A stretch of DNA of 64,000 nt from Halichoerus grypus (GCF_964656455.1 NC_135715.1:39566603-39630602); one strand, 5' to 3'. Shown: positions 34,291-46,821, counted from the first letter of the stretch. Numbers and translations: made by a program. The notes: generated by a model from the sequence alone, not told the origin.

Positions 34291-34488
34291 TTTAAAAGAT
34301 TTTATTTATTTATTTGAGAGAGAGAGAGAGAGAAGGGGGGAACAGAGGGAGAGGGATAAGCAGACTCTGCACTGAGCAAGGAGTTTGAGGCAGGGCTCCA
34401 TCCCAGGACTATGAGATCATGACCTGAGATCACGACCTGAGCTGAAACCAAGAGTCAGAAACTTAACTACTGCACCACCAAGGCACCC
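34291..34488 (-). mobile_element. Can-SINE, minus strand, older diverged copy
   Basis: Diverged head GGGGTGCCTTGGTGGTGCAG and a local duplication 'gatcatgacctgagatcacgacctgag'. The flanking repeats ACAAAGTTCAATTTT (34276-34290) and CAAAACTTCAATTTA (34489-34503) are imperfect. Confidence 0.88.
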
Positions 34489-34503
34489 CAAAACTTCAAT
34501 TTA

Positions 34504-35028
34504 ATAATTTTATTTTTATTTGCATGGCAATAGGAAAATACAACAAAATAATTTTGGAAATATCTGCTAAAATGTGTTATTTGAAAAGTATTTTCTCATT
34601 TGGTCAATGGTAAGAATAACAGCCTATTTGTGATCTACAAACTTTTAATCAATTTAATTTCCTGGAAAATCATGAGACTGAGTATGATTCTAAGAAAAAC
34701 TAATTAATAAGGTGATTATTTTTCCCAGTATCTTTTCTCTATATATTCTGACTTCTTCATACTGCTGTTAGGTTTCTTAATGGTATTCTTCTCGTTACTA
34801 ACTAACTAACTAACTAACTAACTAATGCTAACTAATGGGTTAGTAATAATACATCTCCCTCATGTATTAAATATCCTGAGATATATCACTGGCCTATTAC
34901 TGACTATCTATAGCATAAGTCAATAAGTGATTGTCAAGAAATGAAGCAAGCTCTTTAGAAGTTCTCATATTATTATAAACTTTTGGTAAGGTGAAATAAA
35001 TACAAATGGACAAAACCTACAAACATAT
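34504..35028. other. Unassigned sequence with (CTAA)n microsatellite
   Basis: A run of seven CTAA units at 34797-34825 is the only structure noticed. No gene. Confidence 0.5.
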
Positions 35029-35707
35029 ACAGCAGCCCCCCTCCTTATCTGTAGCTTCACTTTCAGTGGTTTCAGTTGGCTGTAGTCAAATGAGGTAGAG
35101 AAACAGATGATCCTCCTTTTGTATCATCAGAAGGTCCACAGCAGCCTAATGCTACATCATGGGGCCGTGTCCTTCCCTCCCTGCATCTCATCACACGGGC
35201 CCTTTATCATCTCACATCATCACAAGAAGGGAGAGTGCAATACGATGAGATATTTTGAGTGAGAGATAGAGAGAATGCATTCACATAACTTTTATGGCAA
35301 TATATTGTTGTAACTGTGATATTTTATTATTAGTTATTGTTGTTAATCTCTTACTGTGCCTAATTTATAAATTAAACTTTATCAGGAGCGCCTGGGTGGT
35401 GCAGTCGGTCAAGCATCTGGCTCGTGGTTTCGGCTCAGGTCCTGATCTCAGTGTTGTGAGATGGAGCCCCAGGTCGGGCTCATGCTCAACAAGGAGCCTG
35501 CTTGAGATTCCCTCTCCTTCTGCCCCTCTCGCTCATGTGCTCTCTCTCTCTTAAATAAATAAATAATTCTTAAAAAAAACCTTCATCATATGTTTGTACA
35601 TATAGAGAAAACAGTATATACAGGGTTTGGTACTATCAGTAGTTTAAGGTAACCACCAGGGGTCTTGGAATATCTCTCCCTCTGTTCCATAAGGAGGATT
35701 ACTGTAG
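35029..35707 (+). mobile_element. Tigger-like (pogo/TcMar) DNA transposon remnant, split by SINE
   Basis: The ends form an inverted repeat: 'tacagcagccccccctccttatc' on the left and 'ataaggaggattactgta' on the right, with TA at each edge as in Tc1/mariner insertions. Inner phrases such as 'tctgtagcttcactttcagtggtttcag', 'gttaatctcttactgtgcctaatttataaattaaactttatca' and 'tatacagggtttggtactatcagtagttt' fit a nonautonomous Tigger-type element. It has no transposase frame. Confidence 0.75.
35385..35577 (+). mobile_element. Can-SINE, plus strand, inside Tigger-like element
   Basis: Head GGAGCGCCTGGGTGGTGCAGTC, older type with 'GGCTCGTGGTTTCGGCTCAGG'. The imperfect duplication AAACTTTATCA (35374-35384) resembles AAACCTTCATCA after the tail. 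Confidence 0.88.
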
Positions 35708-36065
35708 ATAGATAGAGAGAGAGATAGATAGATAGATGATAGATTTTTAAAATCATATAACTCAGAAACTGTAAGAAGAAAGAAAATGCAATTTGTTAGA
35801 ATATTAGTAACATATAGACTATAGACAGGGTTTAGAAAGATTTGTGTGAAATGCTTTTGCAAAGAAGATGAATCTGATTTCCAAAAAAAAAAAAGAAGGT
35901 AAGGAGAAACTCAGAGAAGGCCCAAGGTATTGTACGGTGTCTTTTCTGGAAGCACATAATATATGGGGATTATCTCAAGATAAGGCTGATTTCAGCCAAT
36001 GAAAAATGCTTAAAAATGGAAAATAAGGAACTAATGTTAAATTCTGTTTGAAAGGGAACAATCAG

Positions 36066-36250
36066 GGGCGTCTGGGTGGCTCAGTCCGTTAGACGTCTGC
36101 CTTCAGCTCAGGTCATGATCTCAGGGTCCTGGGATCGAGCCCCACATCAGGGTCCCTGCTCAGTGGGGAGTCGGCTTGTCCCTCTCCCTTTGTGCCACCA
36201 CTCATGCTTTCTCTCGCTCTCACATAAATAAAATCTTAAAAAAAAAGAGA
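36066..36250 (+). mobile_element. Can-SINE, plus strand
   Basis: Head GGGGCGTCTGGGTGGCTCAGTC, ending AATAAAATC plus poly(A). The flanks GGGAACAATCA and AAGGACCAATTA are an imperfect duplication. Confidence 0.9.
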
Positions 36251-36259
36251 AGGACCAAT

Positions 36260-37654
36260 TAGAAAAACAACATATTGAAATGTTCAAAAATCTTGAATTA
36301 CTCAAACATTTGGAACCTCATCAGATATTAAAGTACTTCATAAATTTCTCAACAGAGTGTTCACTTAGTAACACAAAAACAGACACTTAAGTTGCTTTGA
36401 ATCCTTTTTATACCTATTGTGATGTAGTTGTGTTTTAGGATGGAAATTAAAAAAGCATTCTCTCAATGAGTTTTTATTACTTATTTCCTGTAGATTATTG
36501 GTTGGACAAGTCATTGAGTCAGGGGAAATATATCATCTCTTTTATTTCTGGAATCTCACCATGCCTTCGCAAAATACTGAAGACGAATTATTTGACTAAT
36601 TAAAAATTTGTGGGTCTTTCAAGCTTTTACCAGCCCCATAAACCTAGTTACTATTTCATTACTAATAGTGAGTAAGTAGCGTAGATTCAGATTTCTGTCC
36701 CTCCTGCTATCAGAAAACATAACAATAAAAAAATTAAAAAAAAAAAACAAAAGAAATTATTCCATTGCCATGTTTTCTCTCTTTTTTAAATATGGTTGAG
36801 CCCTGAAGTAGTCTGCAAAATAGGAATGCTCAGTTAATGAATTCAAAACATTTAAGCTAGCTCTAGTTTACATTTGCTTGGGAATCAGAAATCATGTTTC
36901 CCAAGTACCAGTGTTTCATAGTGCAATAAAAAAAAAAAAAAAAAAAAAAAACCTTTTCATTATTTGGATTGAACAAATTTTTCACTTATGATTTGACAGA
37001 CCATTAAAATAAATACATTTCCAGGTTTATGTTTAGCTTTTGCTGCATGCTTTAGTATAATATAAAATGGCAGGGTTGCTGAATTCTAATAGTATGCTTG
37101 GAATTTGGAAATAACCCACCACAGTGAGGATGAATAGCTAAAGATCATGTCCACTGGATAAGGAGATCCTCCGAGTTTTTGCTAAACACACTCAGTATGT
37201 GATGGTCCAACTTGCAGAGTTTTTGTCTACCAGCTTGGTTGGTCTCTGGGGCTGCCTAATTGGCACTGCTGGTTACCTTAAGAATCATTATCTGTCAATT
37301 CCGAGGTCTCCAGGTCATGGGCAATAGTGTTCATTGTACATGGTTGTTACCAAACTTGTAAGTAAAATCCAGTAGTCTAGAGAGTTTCTCTAAATTAAAA
37401 GACACATACACTCACAGTCAGAGGAAATGAATGCCATGGCTTTTCTTGATTTATTTTGAGTTGGGAAAGAAGAAAAGATTTGCTTACATAGCAAACCCCT
37501 CTGGAAACTTTCCTTTTATGTGCTCCAGAGAGTTACCAGTACACTTATATTCTGGAAAGAAGTAATGTTACTCAAACTTTTAAAACACCTGTATCCGTGA
37601 TTCCTCGAAGAAGATAATGGAAAGAGGCTTTATTTTGCAATCAATATCATTGTT
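36260..37654. other. Unassigned sequence with 24-A run
   Basis: No gene was recognised. A pure A run at 36928-36951, preceded by 'gtgcaat', may be a retroposon tail whose body I cannot identify. Confidence 0.4.
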
Positions 37655-37669
37655 AAAAGACATTTATGG

Positions 37670-37868
37670 GGCGCCTGGGTGGCTCAGTTGGTTAAGCGAC
37701 TGCCTTCGGCTCAGGTCATGATCCTGGAGTCCCGGGATCGAGTCCCGCATCGGGCTCCCTGCTCGGCAGGGAGTCTGCTTCTCCCTCTGACCCTCCTCCC
37801 TCTCATGCTCTCTGTCTCTCATTCTCTCTCTCTCAAATAAATAAATAAAATCTTTAAAAAAAAAAAAA
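37670..37868 (+). mobile_element. Can-SINE, plus strand, young copy
   Basis: CpG-retaining copy with head GGGCGCCTGGGTGGCTCAG, the 'GACCCTCCTCCCTCTCATGC' body and a long A tail. Perfect duplication AAAAGACATTTATGG at 37655-37669 and 37869-37883. Confidence 0.96.
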
Positions 37869-37883
37869 AAAAGACATTTATGG

Positions 37884-38782
37884 CTTCATGGAACTCACTT
37901 AAAAGAGCCCCTCAGAAAAAGTAACTGAACAAGAGCTGATACCTGACTCTTTCTTTCTCTTAATTTAAGACAGGAACATCAAAGTCGCAGGCCCTCCAGG
38001 AGTAGCAAAAGTCAAGTGCTGCCATTAGACTACAAAGCAGCCTCTGTAAATTATTAACTTTCCAACTGCAGCATCAGGTTAGCTTCTATATAAAATCATA
38101 AATATTAATCAGTCAAGGAATGATTTAAAATATATAAAAATATTTTAAAATATTATTTTAAGGGGCTGCAAAGCATCTTGAGCCCTTTCTAATTTAGAAT
38201 CATTTACCATTAGAAACATTAGTTACAGGTAACTGGGGGCATCTATCACATTGCTGGACTAATTTTCAGCTTTATTCATGGCTTAAATTGTCAAAATTGA
38301 GAAAGCATTCATACTCAGGAGAGGTAAAAATTCCATCCTCAAAGATTTCCAACTACCAAATCATAAGTATACGTAGCTGAGGTGGTGACATGAGCACGTG
38401 TGGTGATGTGAATTTTTTTCCAGACATCCAGAGGGGAAGGAATCTTTATTAGTCTTTTACTCCTGCAAATGCTTGTGAGTCCCTAAGGATTTTACTTATC
38501 TCTTCAACCTGTTTTGTAGCATTAGACGTAATCCAATACCAGCCTTCCTTTTATATGGCATGGAACGACCCGACTGGGAAGAATAAAGAGTTCCTCATTA
38601 AATGCAGCATTCGATTCTCTTCTTCCCAGATTCACTCTCCTCTTTACTCCATTAGCATGGATTTAGATGGTAGCAGAGAATTACTTTATCTTCAGGGACA
38701 TTACACTTTTGTGTGATTTTCAAGAGCGTGGTCTCCTGAGTGAGCATTGCTAAGCAGCAACCCTTCTGTAAGATTTCTTACG
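37884..38782. other. Unassigned sequence
   Basis: No gene or clear repeat was recognised. The part 38430-38780 is less AT-rich and free of simple repeats; conservation cannot be judged from one sequence. Confidence 0.35.
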
Positions 38783-38952
38783 TCTTTTTCTTTTTTCATG
38801 ACAAATCTCTGAAGAATCCAAGAGACCCATAAAGGGTTATTACGTATTTTCCTGTTGCATTTCTTGCTCTTTTTCTTTTTTCATGACAAATTTCTGAAGA
38901 ATCCAAGAGACCCATAAAGAGTTATTACATATTTTCCTGTTGCATTTCTTGC
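38783..38952. repeat. 85-bp tandem duplication, two copies
   Basis: Copies 38783-38867 and 38868-38952 begin TCTTTTTCTTTTTTCATGAC and match throughout except for three changes (ctctg/tttctg, agggtt/agagtt, tacgta/tacata). The identity of about 96% marks a fairly recent local duplication. Confidence 0.95.
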
Positions 38953-39329
38953 TCTTTTCTGGATGTGAAAGTGAATATTGACTTCATAAGTTCAACATTA
39001 CTTGACTTTGGTTGACAGGTGAGGTGAAACACACAGGACTTTGGGAGTGAAAGTTTATGTACAAGAATTAAATATGCTTTCTCTGAGCTTCAGCATTCTT
39101 TGTACTGTATAACTGGATCCTTCTAAGACTGGGATTGTCAACTTCATGTTTCTATGCACTAAGTAAAATTTAGATATTTATTTTATGAAATTAAATATTT
39201 ATATTTCAAGAGATACTTTTTACAATTTCAACTAGGAAAATTTGAAAATTTTATCAATCTGACTTTCTTGTACAAATAAGGTGACGTTAGAGGAGTTGGA
39301 GAAGAGTTTGGTTAAAATAATCAAAATTC

Positions 39330-39460
39330 AGGAAAGACTGCTTCTATTTCTAATGACATTTGTTTATCAATTGTGTGACTTTGGATAAATCACTTATACC
39401 CTGAGACTCACAGCTTTCATCTATAATATTAGACATAAATCTTTGTATTATCTCACAGAG
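39330..39460 (+). repeat. MIR-like remnant, plus strand
   Basis: 'caattgtgtgactttggataaatcacttataccctgagactcacagctttcatct' matches the MIR core order (gtgtgacc-ttgggcaag-...-cctcagtttc-catct). Confidence 0.65.
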
Positions 39461-39533
39461 CAAATGAGTGGGAAAAAAGAGGGTGCTGTATTAGTAATAT
39501 AACAAAATAAACACTTTCAAAACTGTAAGGAAG

Positions 39534-39722
39534 GGTGCCTGGGTGGCTCAGTCGTTAAGCGTCTGCCTTAGGCTCAGGTCATGATCCCAGGGTCCTGGGA
39601 TGGAGCCCGGCATTGGGCTCCCTGCTCCACAGGAAGACTGCTTCTCCCTCTCCCACTGCCCCTGCTTATGTTCCCTCTCTCTCTGTCAAATAAATAAATA
39701 AATAAAATCTTAAAAAAAAAAA
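39534..39722 (+). mobile_element. Can-SINE, plus strand
   Basis: Head GGTGCCTGGGTGGCTCAGTC, the 'CACTGCCCCTGCTTATGTTC' body and an AAATAAATAAATAAATAAAATC tail. Target duplication AAAACTGTAAGGAAG (39519-39533) against AAAACTGTAGGGAAG (39723-39737). Confidence 0.95.
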
Positions 39723-39739
39723 AAAACTGTAGGGAAGTA

Positions 39740-41435
39740 CAGATAAAAGTGTTAATATGTTAGATGATATGAGCTCTGATATATGTTACATTATGAAATG
39801 CATTTATATTTTTAGAGTCATTTTACAGTTTGAAATGAAGTTACCAGTTTCTTCATGGTCAGCACTGTATGACAGGATTAGCATAAATAATTTCTATGTG
39901 ATTTGACAAAAGTGAAACTTTGTGAATTCGACTAAATATGATAACATGAGAGTGCATGTTGCCTTCCTCCCCTCAGCTAAATTACCCTGAGGAACCTCTA
40001 TTGGGAGAATGGATTGAACGAGCACATATTAGGTCACCTAAGAAGTGAAGACATGTGTATTGGTATCATTAAAGAGAAATGTATCAAGTCTCACACAAAG
40101 CAAAAGAAAACTTTCCTTCTGTCGACTTCATTCAGCATGATAAATAGCTCCGTTGGCTTTCCAAATATCCCGTGGAAGATATCAAATGACTACATATGCG
40201 AAGATACGGTATCTTTGCAAGGGGTGGGGTGCTTGGGACTCAGCTGATTTTACCACCTTAAATAGGCAAATATATAAACCTCGGCTTTGTGCATGTATAT
40301 ATGAACATAAAGGCACTCTGTTTTTATTTTTTAGATCCTTATTACTTTTGTATCAAGAAAAATTAAAGCCTGGGAGAGAGTTTTAAATCATGTAAATTTC
40401 TTCAAAGGCAAGGCATAAAAGAATCAGTCGGAGGTGCACATTTTTGGATAGCATAGTTGCCACCATCATTATTCCTAATTATTCTTGACATTTTGTCCAT
40501 TATACCATGAGGCTCCTTGGAGGATAGAAATAATCAGCTGGAAGTGAGGACTAGTTAATTATCTATATTGTATAAAAAAAAAGTTGTGGTATTGCAGATG
40601 AAACATCAATTATGGAAATTGGTGATAAACCCTGACAGTAGAAATATATCTTGGAAATGACTCTTAGCCACAAGTTTAGAAATCTTGTACCATCTCTTCT
40701 TCTCAATTAACTAGTAAAATCTCATTTGCAACAAGCAATATATATGAGTAGTTTAAGTGAATTACATCACAGGAAACTATAAAATATAATCGCCTTTTAA
40801 ACCTGCAAATACAGTGGTTTTTAAAATTGATTATTTATGCAAGATAATTATATACATTGTTCCTGTCTATATTAAGAAGCGATTGTTATTTGGATTTTGT
40901 TTATATTAAACAAGAAAATGCTAGTTAATTTTGCAAACATGATTTTATAAGCATAGTTATAATTTTTATATGTTCTTAACCCAGAATTTGGACCATACTA
41001 GGCTTTTGGATCTGAATGTGGGTTGTTACAGAAGTCATTTGCATTGGAACTTTACCAAAGCACATTTAGGAAAAGGTTAACTTATGAAAATAATTAGCTT
41101 ACCTATAATACTGGAAATGAAGTTGGTGTTTCTACATAATCTTATAACAATGGGTTGTAAAATGAAGGTTATCCTTGTTTTATGAGAAATTTTGTCTATA
41201 TTTTGCAATTTTAAACACAGACATTTTGCATTCCTTGCTTACCATTCTTTTTTGAATTTTTAGATTATGTTAGTAAATGCAGCAAAATGCCTGTTTCTTT
41301 TGAGAATTCTGTAAATGAAGGAAAATGTAAATCTTATTAACTGGAACAATCCCATCAACCGACTATTCGTACAGCTGGGAAAATAATAACAAGCCAAGTG
41401 TGGTCAGACTGCCAGGCCCCAGCCTGTTCTCTGGA
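39740..41435. other. Unassigned 1.7-kb AT-rich stretch
   Basis: No gene or clear repeat. Overlapping 77-codon plus-strand frames at 40014-40386 have no domain. Confidence 0.4.
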
Positions 41436-41439
41436 CCAT

Positions 41440-41640
41440 CTCGATCAGTGTTGGCATCTCAACCAGGTGAAATCCTGCTAACCCAGGGAGCACATAGGCA
41501 CTGGCAGTATTTGGGGTTGTCTTAGTGACTAGGTGGGAGAACTACTGGGATTTAGTGGAGAACAGGGGCACTAACGTACAGGACAGACTGTACAATGATA
41601 ATTTGCCCCATCCTAAATTTGCCCCAAGGCTAGTGGGTTC
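41440..41640 (+). mobile_element. MER5-like nonautonomous hAT remnant
   Basis: 'tatttggggttgtcttagtgac', 'ctactgggatttagtggagaacaggggcactaa' and 'tacaggacagactgtacaatgataatttgcccc' follow the order of a MER5-like element. Boundaries are approximate. Confidence 0.55.
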
Positions 41641-43434
41641 TCAAGATGAAAGTTGATATACAGAGAAAATTCTGTAATTTTAATTTCTATTCACTTGGAT
41701 TTAAAAATGAAAAAAAAAAGAGCTTTACTATATCGATATACAGATTAACATAATTACATGTGAATGATTCATAAAGTAAGCAAATACATATATGCTTCCA
41801 CAGATCCTCAAATTTACTGATAGCGGTTTGCAATAAAATAAAATAATGCAATGAAACAATGGTTGAAGATCCTTGCTTTAGAAAAGCAAATATCTATTAA
41901 GTTATACCTGATAATGAGCACACCCTCAGGATTATCAATAGAGCTTAGTGATGGTTTATCAGGACAATTCTTCGATTAGCTAGCTTCAGGATGAAGGAAT
42001 AGTAAAGGGGTTTTGCTGTCGTTGTTTTTACATTTTTTTTTTTCCTTTTCCTAGTGCCAAAACTCCTTTTGCTTGACTTTTAGGAGAGTTCTATCAGTGA
42101 AGGTTCACTCAGAGAAGCAGAGAGCATATATGGGTGTGTAGAAACACAGACCCACAAACAGAAACAGGACATATTAAGAGATTCGATCTCAGGCAATTGT
42201 GCCATTTGGCTAAGCAGTCTCTGGAAAGTTGTCTTCACATCTGATGTTGGAGTTTAAAGTCTGCAGAGCAGGCTGACACATTACAAAGCTACTTTACTAG
42301 CCATTTGGAAGATGAACTGTGTCTCCCCCTCTGAGGCTTAAATGATGTATACCATCTTGTCATAAAGTAGGATAGATTCTGAATAGGACTGGGGTGCAAG
42401 ATTTCTAATAGGCCAACATCAAGGCAATGTAAATATGACTGGAGTTGTAAGTGGTTATATAACTCTGAGGCAAATATATTTTTCAATTCTCACATATATA
42501 ATTAATATCTATAGAATTGCTTCCTTAGGGAGTAAATTAATTTAATGCAACATGTTATTTAGATCCACTTAAAATTTAGTGGTTAGAGTAATATGTAGAA
42601 TACTTAAGCAATAGAACATGACAAACAATGCAGTAGTTCTGACTAATTTACTTTTTTGGTGCTTCCAGTCTGCATCAGAAGGGCATTAATCAGCTTTATT
42701 TTATGGCTAGCTATGCCTTGTTGCAATTATAACATGATTTGCTATTATTAATATTTAAGAAATATTAATAATAATGTTTGTATTCTCATTGGTAAAAACA
42801 TACTAACACCTTAAAATGTTTAGTTAAATACATTATTAGATATTTGCATACATTTATCTATGGTAGAGAGTTCTGTTGTCAGTTACGCAATTCAAGAATT
42901 TTAATTGGTAGTGTGTATTCCATGCAGTCAAGGCAAAAACCCAAACGTGAAATAATAAAAGTGTTAGGATTTAAAGCTGAAATATAACACACAGAGACAC
43001 ACACACACATGCATGTTTATATATAATTTTTTATTCTAGATTTTGGTTATGACTATAAAAAGCACACTCAAACTGACTTCTCTTACAGAATTTATCAGAC
43101 TGCTACATAATTGTTCACTTATTTGTATCTATCCCCACCAAACTCAGGATATAATAAGCAAGGGCACTTTGTATAATATGAATGTTTGGTATAAAAAAAC
43201 ATTGGGGAAATTGTAGCACAATGTTAAAAAGAAAAAAAAAAAACACATAAAACTTCTAGTATCTTCCCTAAACTTAACTATACAGGTTATCAAACCCTTC
43301 ATTTTTAGAAAAGGGGACCTAAGTGAGATAACCTAAAAGTAACTTCCTTTCTAACTCTTTGTGAACTATGATTCTGGTTCAGCTCTAACTTTCCTTCTCC
43401 TTTTTTTAATTGAATATAGAAGAGACACATAAAT
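41641..43434. other. Unassigned 1.8-kb stretch, possible LTR-like patch
   Basis: Positions 42100-42270 ('ttcactcagagaagcagagagcatat', 'aaagtctgcagagcaggctg') resemble a common mammalian LTR-type repeat, but not strongly enough to name. The rest is AT-rich without recognisable features. Confidence 0.3.
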
Positions 43435-43450
43435 TGAAGTTCATATTTTA

Positions 43451-43673
43451 TTTATTTATTTATTTATTTATTTTATTTTATTTTTTTTAAAGATTTTATT
43501 TATTTATTTGACAGAGACACAGCGAGAGAGGGAACACAAGCAGGGGGAGTGGAAGAGGGAGAAGCAGGCTTCCCGCTGAGCAGGGAGCCCGATGCGGGGC
43601 TCGATCCCAGGACCCTGGGATCATGACCTGAGCCGAAGGCAGACGCTTAACGACTGAGCCACCCAGGCGCCCC
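43451..43673 (-). mobile_element. Can-SINE, minus strand, young copy
   Basis: CpG-retaining minus-strand copy with head GGGGCGCCTGGGTGGCTCAG and an expanded (TTTA)n/(TTTTA)n tail on the plus strand. Perfect duplication TGAAGTTCATATTTTA at 43435-43450 and 43674-43689. Confidence 0.96.
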
Positions 43674-43689
43674 TGAAGTTCATATTTTA

Positions 43690-45598
43690 AAGAGGAGAAG
43701 AAAGAAGCATGGACAATGTGACAGCTTTGCCCAGTTTAAGGATGGATCATTCTGTGGATCTGCAGTGATCCTATTACAGGATCCCTAATTCTACTAATCT
43801 TCCCCAGAAGGCTTACTGTTCTCTTAAATGATTGTCACTTTTCTCCTATATTGCCATTTTAGACAAAAGCTGCTAAGTAAATCCCTCTTGTATTGTTTGA
43901 TGAAGTAAAATCTGTAAGTGGAGAGAAAAACCAACTTTCTTCACATGCTTATGTAAATACTGGACTATGTTAAATTTTTTGGCTGAGAATGGTGCTGGTT
44001 TCCTCACCAAGACATTCAGTCATAGAATAAATCCATTTTTTATGGGTAAGATTGAAGCTTATTGACCCTCTCTTAGAGTTTGCTGGGCAGGACTCATCTC
44101 AGCATTTCCCCATAAACAGACTCTGAGAAGGAGATTAGCAAGCAGGAGGAATTTTAGGATGCAGTCTAGAGATTAACACCGGGAGAATGGAAGGGAGAGG
44201 AGCAGGATTGGAGAGAGGATGGACTTGAGCTGTGATGCAGTCTCAACGACCTCAGTTGATCGATGGTGAGTTCTGGCGCTCGGATGGACCGTTATAGTTG
44301 TGCTGAATAGGAGCTATTTCTGAGCTCTCTCTGACGATGAGCCAGTCATTGGCTCCAGGCGGTCCTGTGAAGACACCATGCCTTTGAGGAGGTGGAGGAG
44401 GTTGATGCCATTCAGACAAAGCTGTTCTGAAGAGAACTGTCAGCGGAGAGATGTCTGCCAGCGACCTTCCACCAGCTAGAGGAATATGTGCTGTCGTTAG
44501 TCCTAAAGGAGCAGGGAATTAGAAAATCTACTGCAAAACCTTCTCACCTGTGCCTCACGCATCTCCACAACTCCTGTAGAATATCTATTTTCATGCTCTT
44601 TATTTGGAATCTGAACAAACTGAGCTAATTGATCAAGACTGATGAATTTTGGGTTCTGTTTTTCAAATTAGTAAACAATGTTTAATCCATAAAAATATCA
44701 GATTAAGAGAATTAATAAATTTCAATGACAATAAAAAAAATAGAAGAACACAAAGGAGTCCAAAATCAAATCAAATCAAATCAAATCAAATCAATTAGAA
44801 TATTTGAATAAATCATGAGAATATTACGTGATATTCAAGATAACTGATTTCAAGAAGGATTTTTTTCCTCCTTATTGCTTTTCACTAAAAATTGTAGGAA
44901 AATCTGATTTGACAGGGCCACATGCAGGAGTCCATTTTGACCAGCACACTGCTGCTTGGCACACCTTAGAGGTACCAGGATTCATGCCAGAATGGACAGA
45001 TTCCATTTCAACAGTCTAAAAACACTTGAAAATAATTAGACATCGTATTAAAATGAGACCAGGCATGTCACATTCTGAATTACAAGTTAACATTCCATTT
45101 TATCTCAATAAAATTTTAAATGAAGATGTTCCACTCATATGAGATGGGAGAGAAGTGATTGTTGAAAGAAAAGTTAAAACTGAAATCCTTCTATAAAATA
45201 TTTTTTAAATATTTGGAAAACAGCCTGCAAAAAAGAGTCAATAAAGGTTAAACCTAGCAGAAATACAATTGTGGTGGTGTCTTTTTATAGTAAATGTTGC
45301 ATTAAAATTAGTCTTTTTGTATCAAAGCCAGGTAGCCCTATCATAAAGTTTACCAAATCATAGCAAAATTAGTTCTTGTAGATATCGCCTCACAAAACCA
45401 TACATTCATTAAGGGCAGGAATAATGTCTTTATAAATGTGGAACAAAAATCATCTTCTAGAAATTGCTTGGTATTATTCAAATGTTCAAATGTTCTCTGG
45501 GAAGTAGTTCAAATGTTCAAATATTTCTGTTCAAATAATTTCTGGGAAGTAAAACAGCCTTACCTTTTCTGAAACTTTATTCTTGTAGAAGTTGTTGT
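43690..45598. other. Unassigned 1.9-kb stretch
   Basis: No gene. Positions 44150-44520 have more CpG and GC than the surroundings and may be an LTR or other repeat I cannot name. A (TCAAA)n microsatellite lies at 44764-44799. Confidence 0.35.
44764..44799. repeat. (TCAAA)n pentanucleotide microsatellite
   Basis: About seven uninterrupted TCAAA units. Confidence 0.92.
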
Positions 45599-45599
45599 A

Positions 45600-45740
45600 G
45601 GATTATTTTTTCTCCCACTAGATCTTGAAGTCCTTGAACACAGGGACCAAGTGGGATTTGTCTAGGTAGCTGCCACACCTAACACAGGACCTCACACACT
45701 GTGGGTACTCGTCTGATGTCCGTGCAACTAGTAATGAATT
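45600..45740 (+). repeat. L2 3' end remnant
   Basis: 'cactagatcttgaagtccttgaacacagggaccaag', 'cacacctaacacaggacctcacacactgtgggtactc' and 'aatgaattaa' match the L2 3' terminus. Confidence 0.6.
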
Positions 45741-46554
45741 AATAACTACATTCAGTAATACCTGGAAAGAGAGGCAAGATTTCCCGTATTAGGAAAGAGG
45801 AGGACCTAATGCTTTTCAGCTCCTTTCCAAATAAGCATGCTTCAGAGCATATGGTCTCACAAGAACATATACCTAATCCTCCCAAGAACAAGACAGTGCC
45901 AGCATTACGGATAGTCACGAAAAACCCATAGCAACTTTGAATCTTACCTGAAAGAACAAAAATATTTTTTTCTATCTATGTAGCTTGAAGTCTAGAAATA
46001 ATTTTAAAATCCTAAGAAAATAATTTATTCTTGCCCATGGGGAGGCCTTAGATTGCAGTTGCTCTAATAAGGACATAAAATTGGTCTTTAGTATTTTTTT
46101 AAGATAATTAAGATAAATTCAATTTTTACTCAAATATTATAAACCCCTTCAGACTAGGTTATATAGAGATAAGACAATGTTAACACCATATCTTACAAGG
46201 GAAGTCTGGTTTAAGGAGAATGGAAAATAAAGCTCAAGAAATAACAGAAGGGCAAATTAGGTTGAAAAGATATATTTTTGGATGACCAAGAAACCAATCA
46301 AGATATAGAACCTGTTCTTCATTTCAAATGTTTCTCATTCTTCATTCAAGTCAATCTCTATGTTTCATAGGTGCACAGTGTTGTGATTTCTATAATGATT
46401 GAATTTTAACTCAATTTACCTCTCATTGATTTAGAAACACTGAAACCATAATGTTGGTATAACTGAATTTCATATGCATTAGTGTAAACAAAAGGAAATT
46501 CTAGGATATGGTAGCTTTTTTTCTGTGTAGGGGTGTGTATGTACAAAAAAATCA
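45741..46554. other. Unassigned AT-rich sequence
   Basis: Nothing recognised. Confidence 0.4.
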
Positions 46555-46571
46555 ACACTATGTAAATTTTA

Positions 46572-46732
46572 TTTTATTTTTTAAAGATTTTATTTATTTG
46601 ACAGAGAAAGAGAGAGAGCACAAGCAGGGGGAGCGGCAGGCAGAGGGAGATGTGGGACTCAATCCCAGGACCCTGGGATCATGACCTGAGCCTAAGGCAG
46701 ATGCTTAACCAACTGAGCCACCCAGGAGCCCT
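46572..46732 (-). mobile_element. Can-SINE, minus strand, internally deleted
   Basis: About 160 bp; the segment from 'gagaagcaggctcc' to 'ggagccc' is missing compared with its relatives. Perfect duplication ACACTATGTAAATTTTA at 46555-46571 and 46733-46749, so the deletion is internal and not a truncation. Confidence 0.94.
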
Positions 46733-46821
46733 ACACTATGTAAATTTTAATTAAAGGATTAGGACAATTGATCAAAGTATTTCTAAACATCCTTTTATTC
46801 AAGGATTAGATTTAATTTTTC

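Noticed and set aside
38783..38952. CRISPR-like or satellite array
   Set aside because: Only two directly adjacent copies without spacers, in mammalian DNA. It is a simple tandem duplication.
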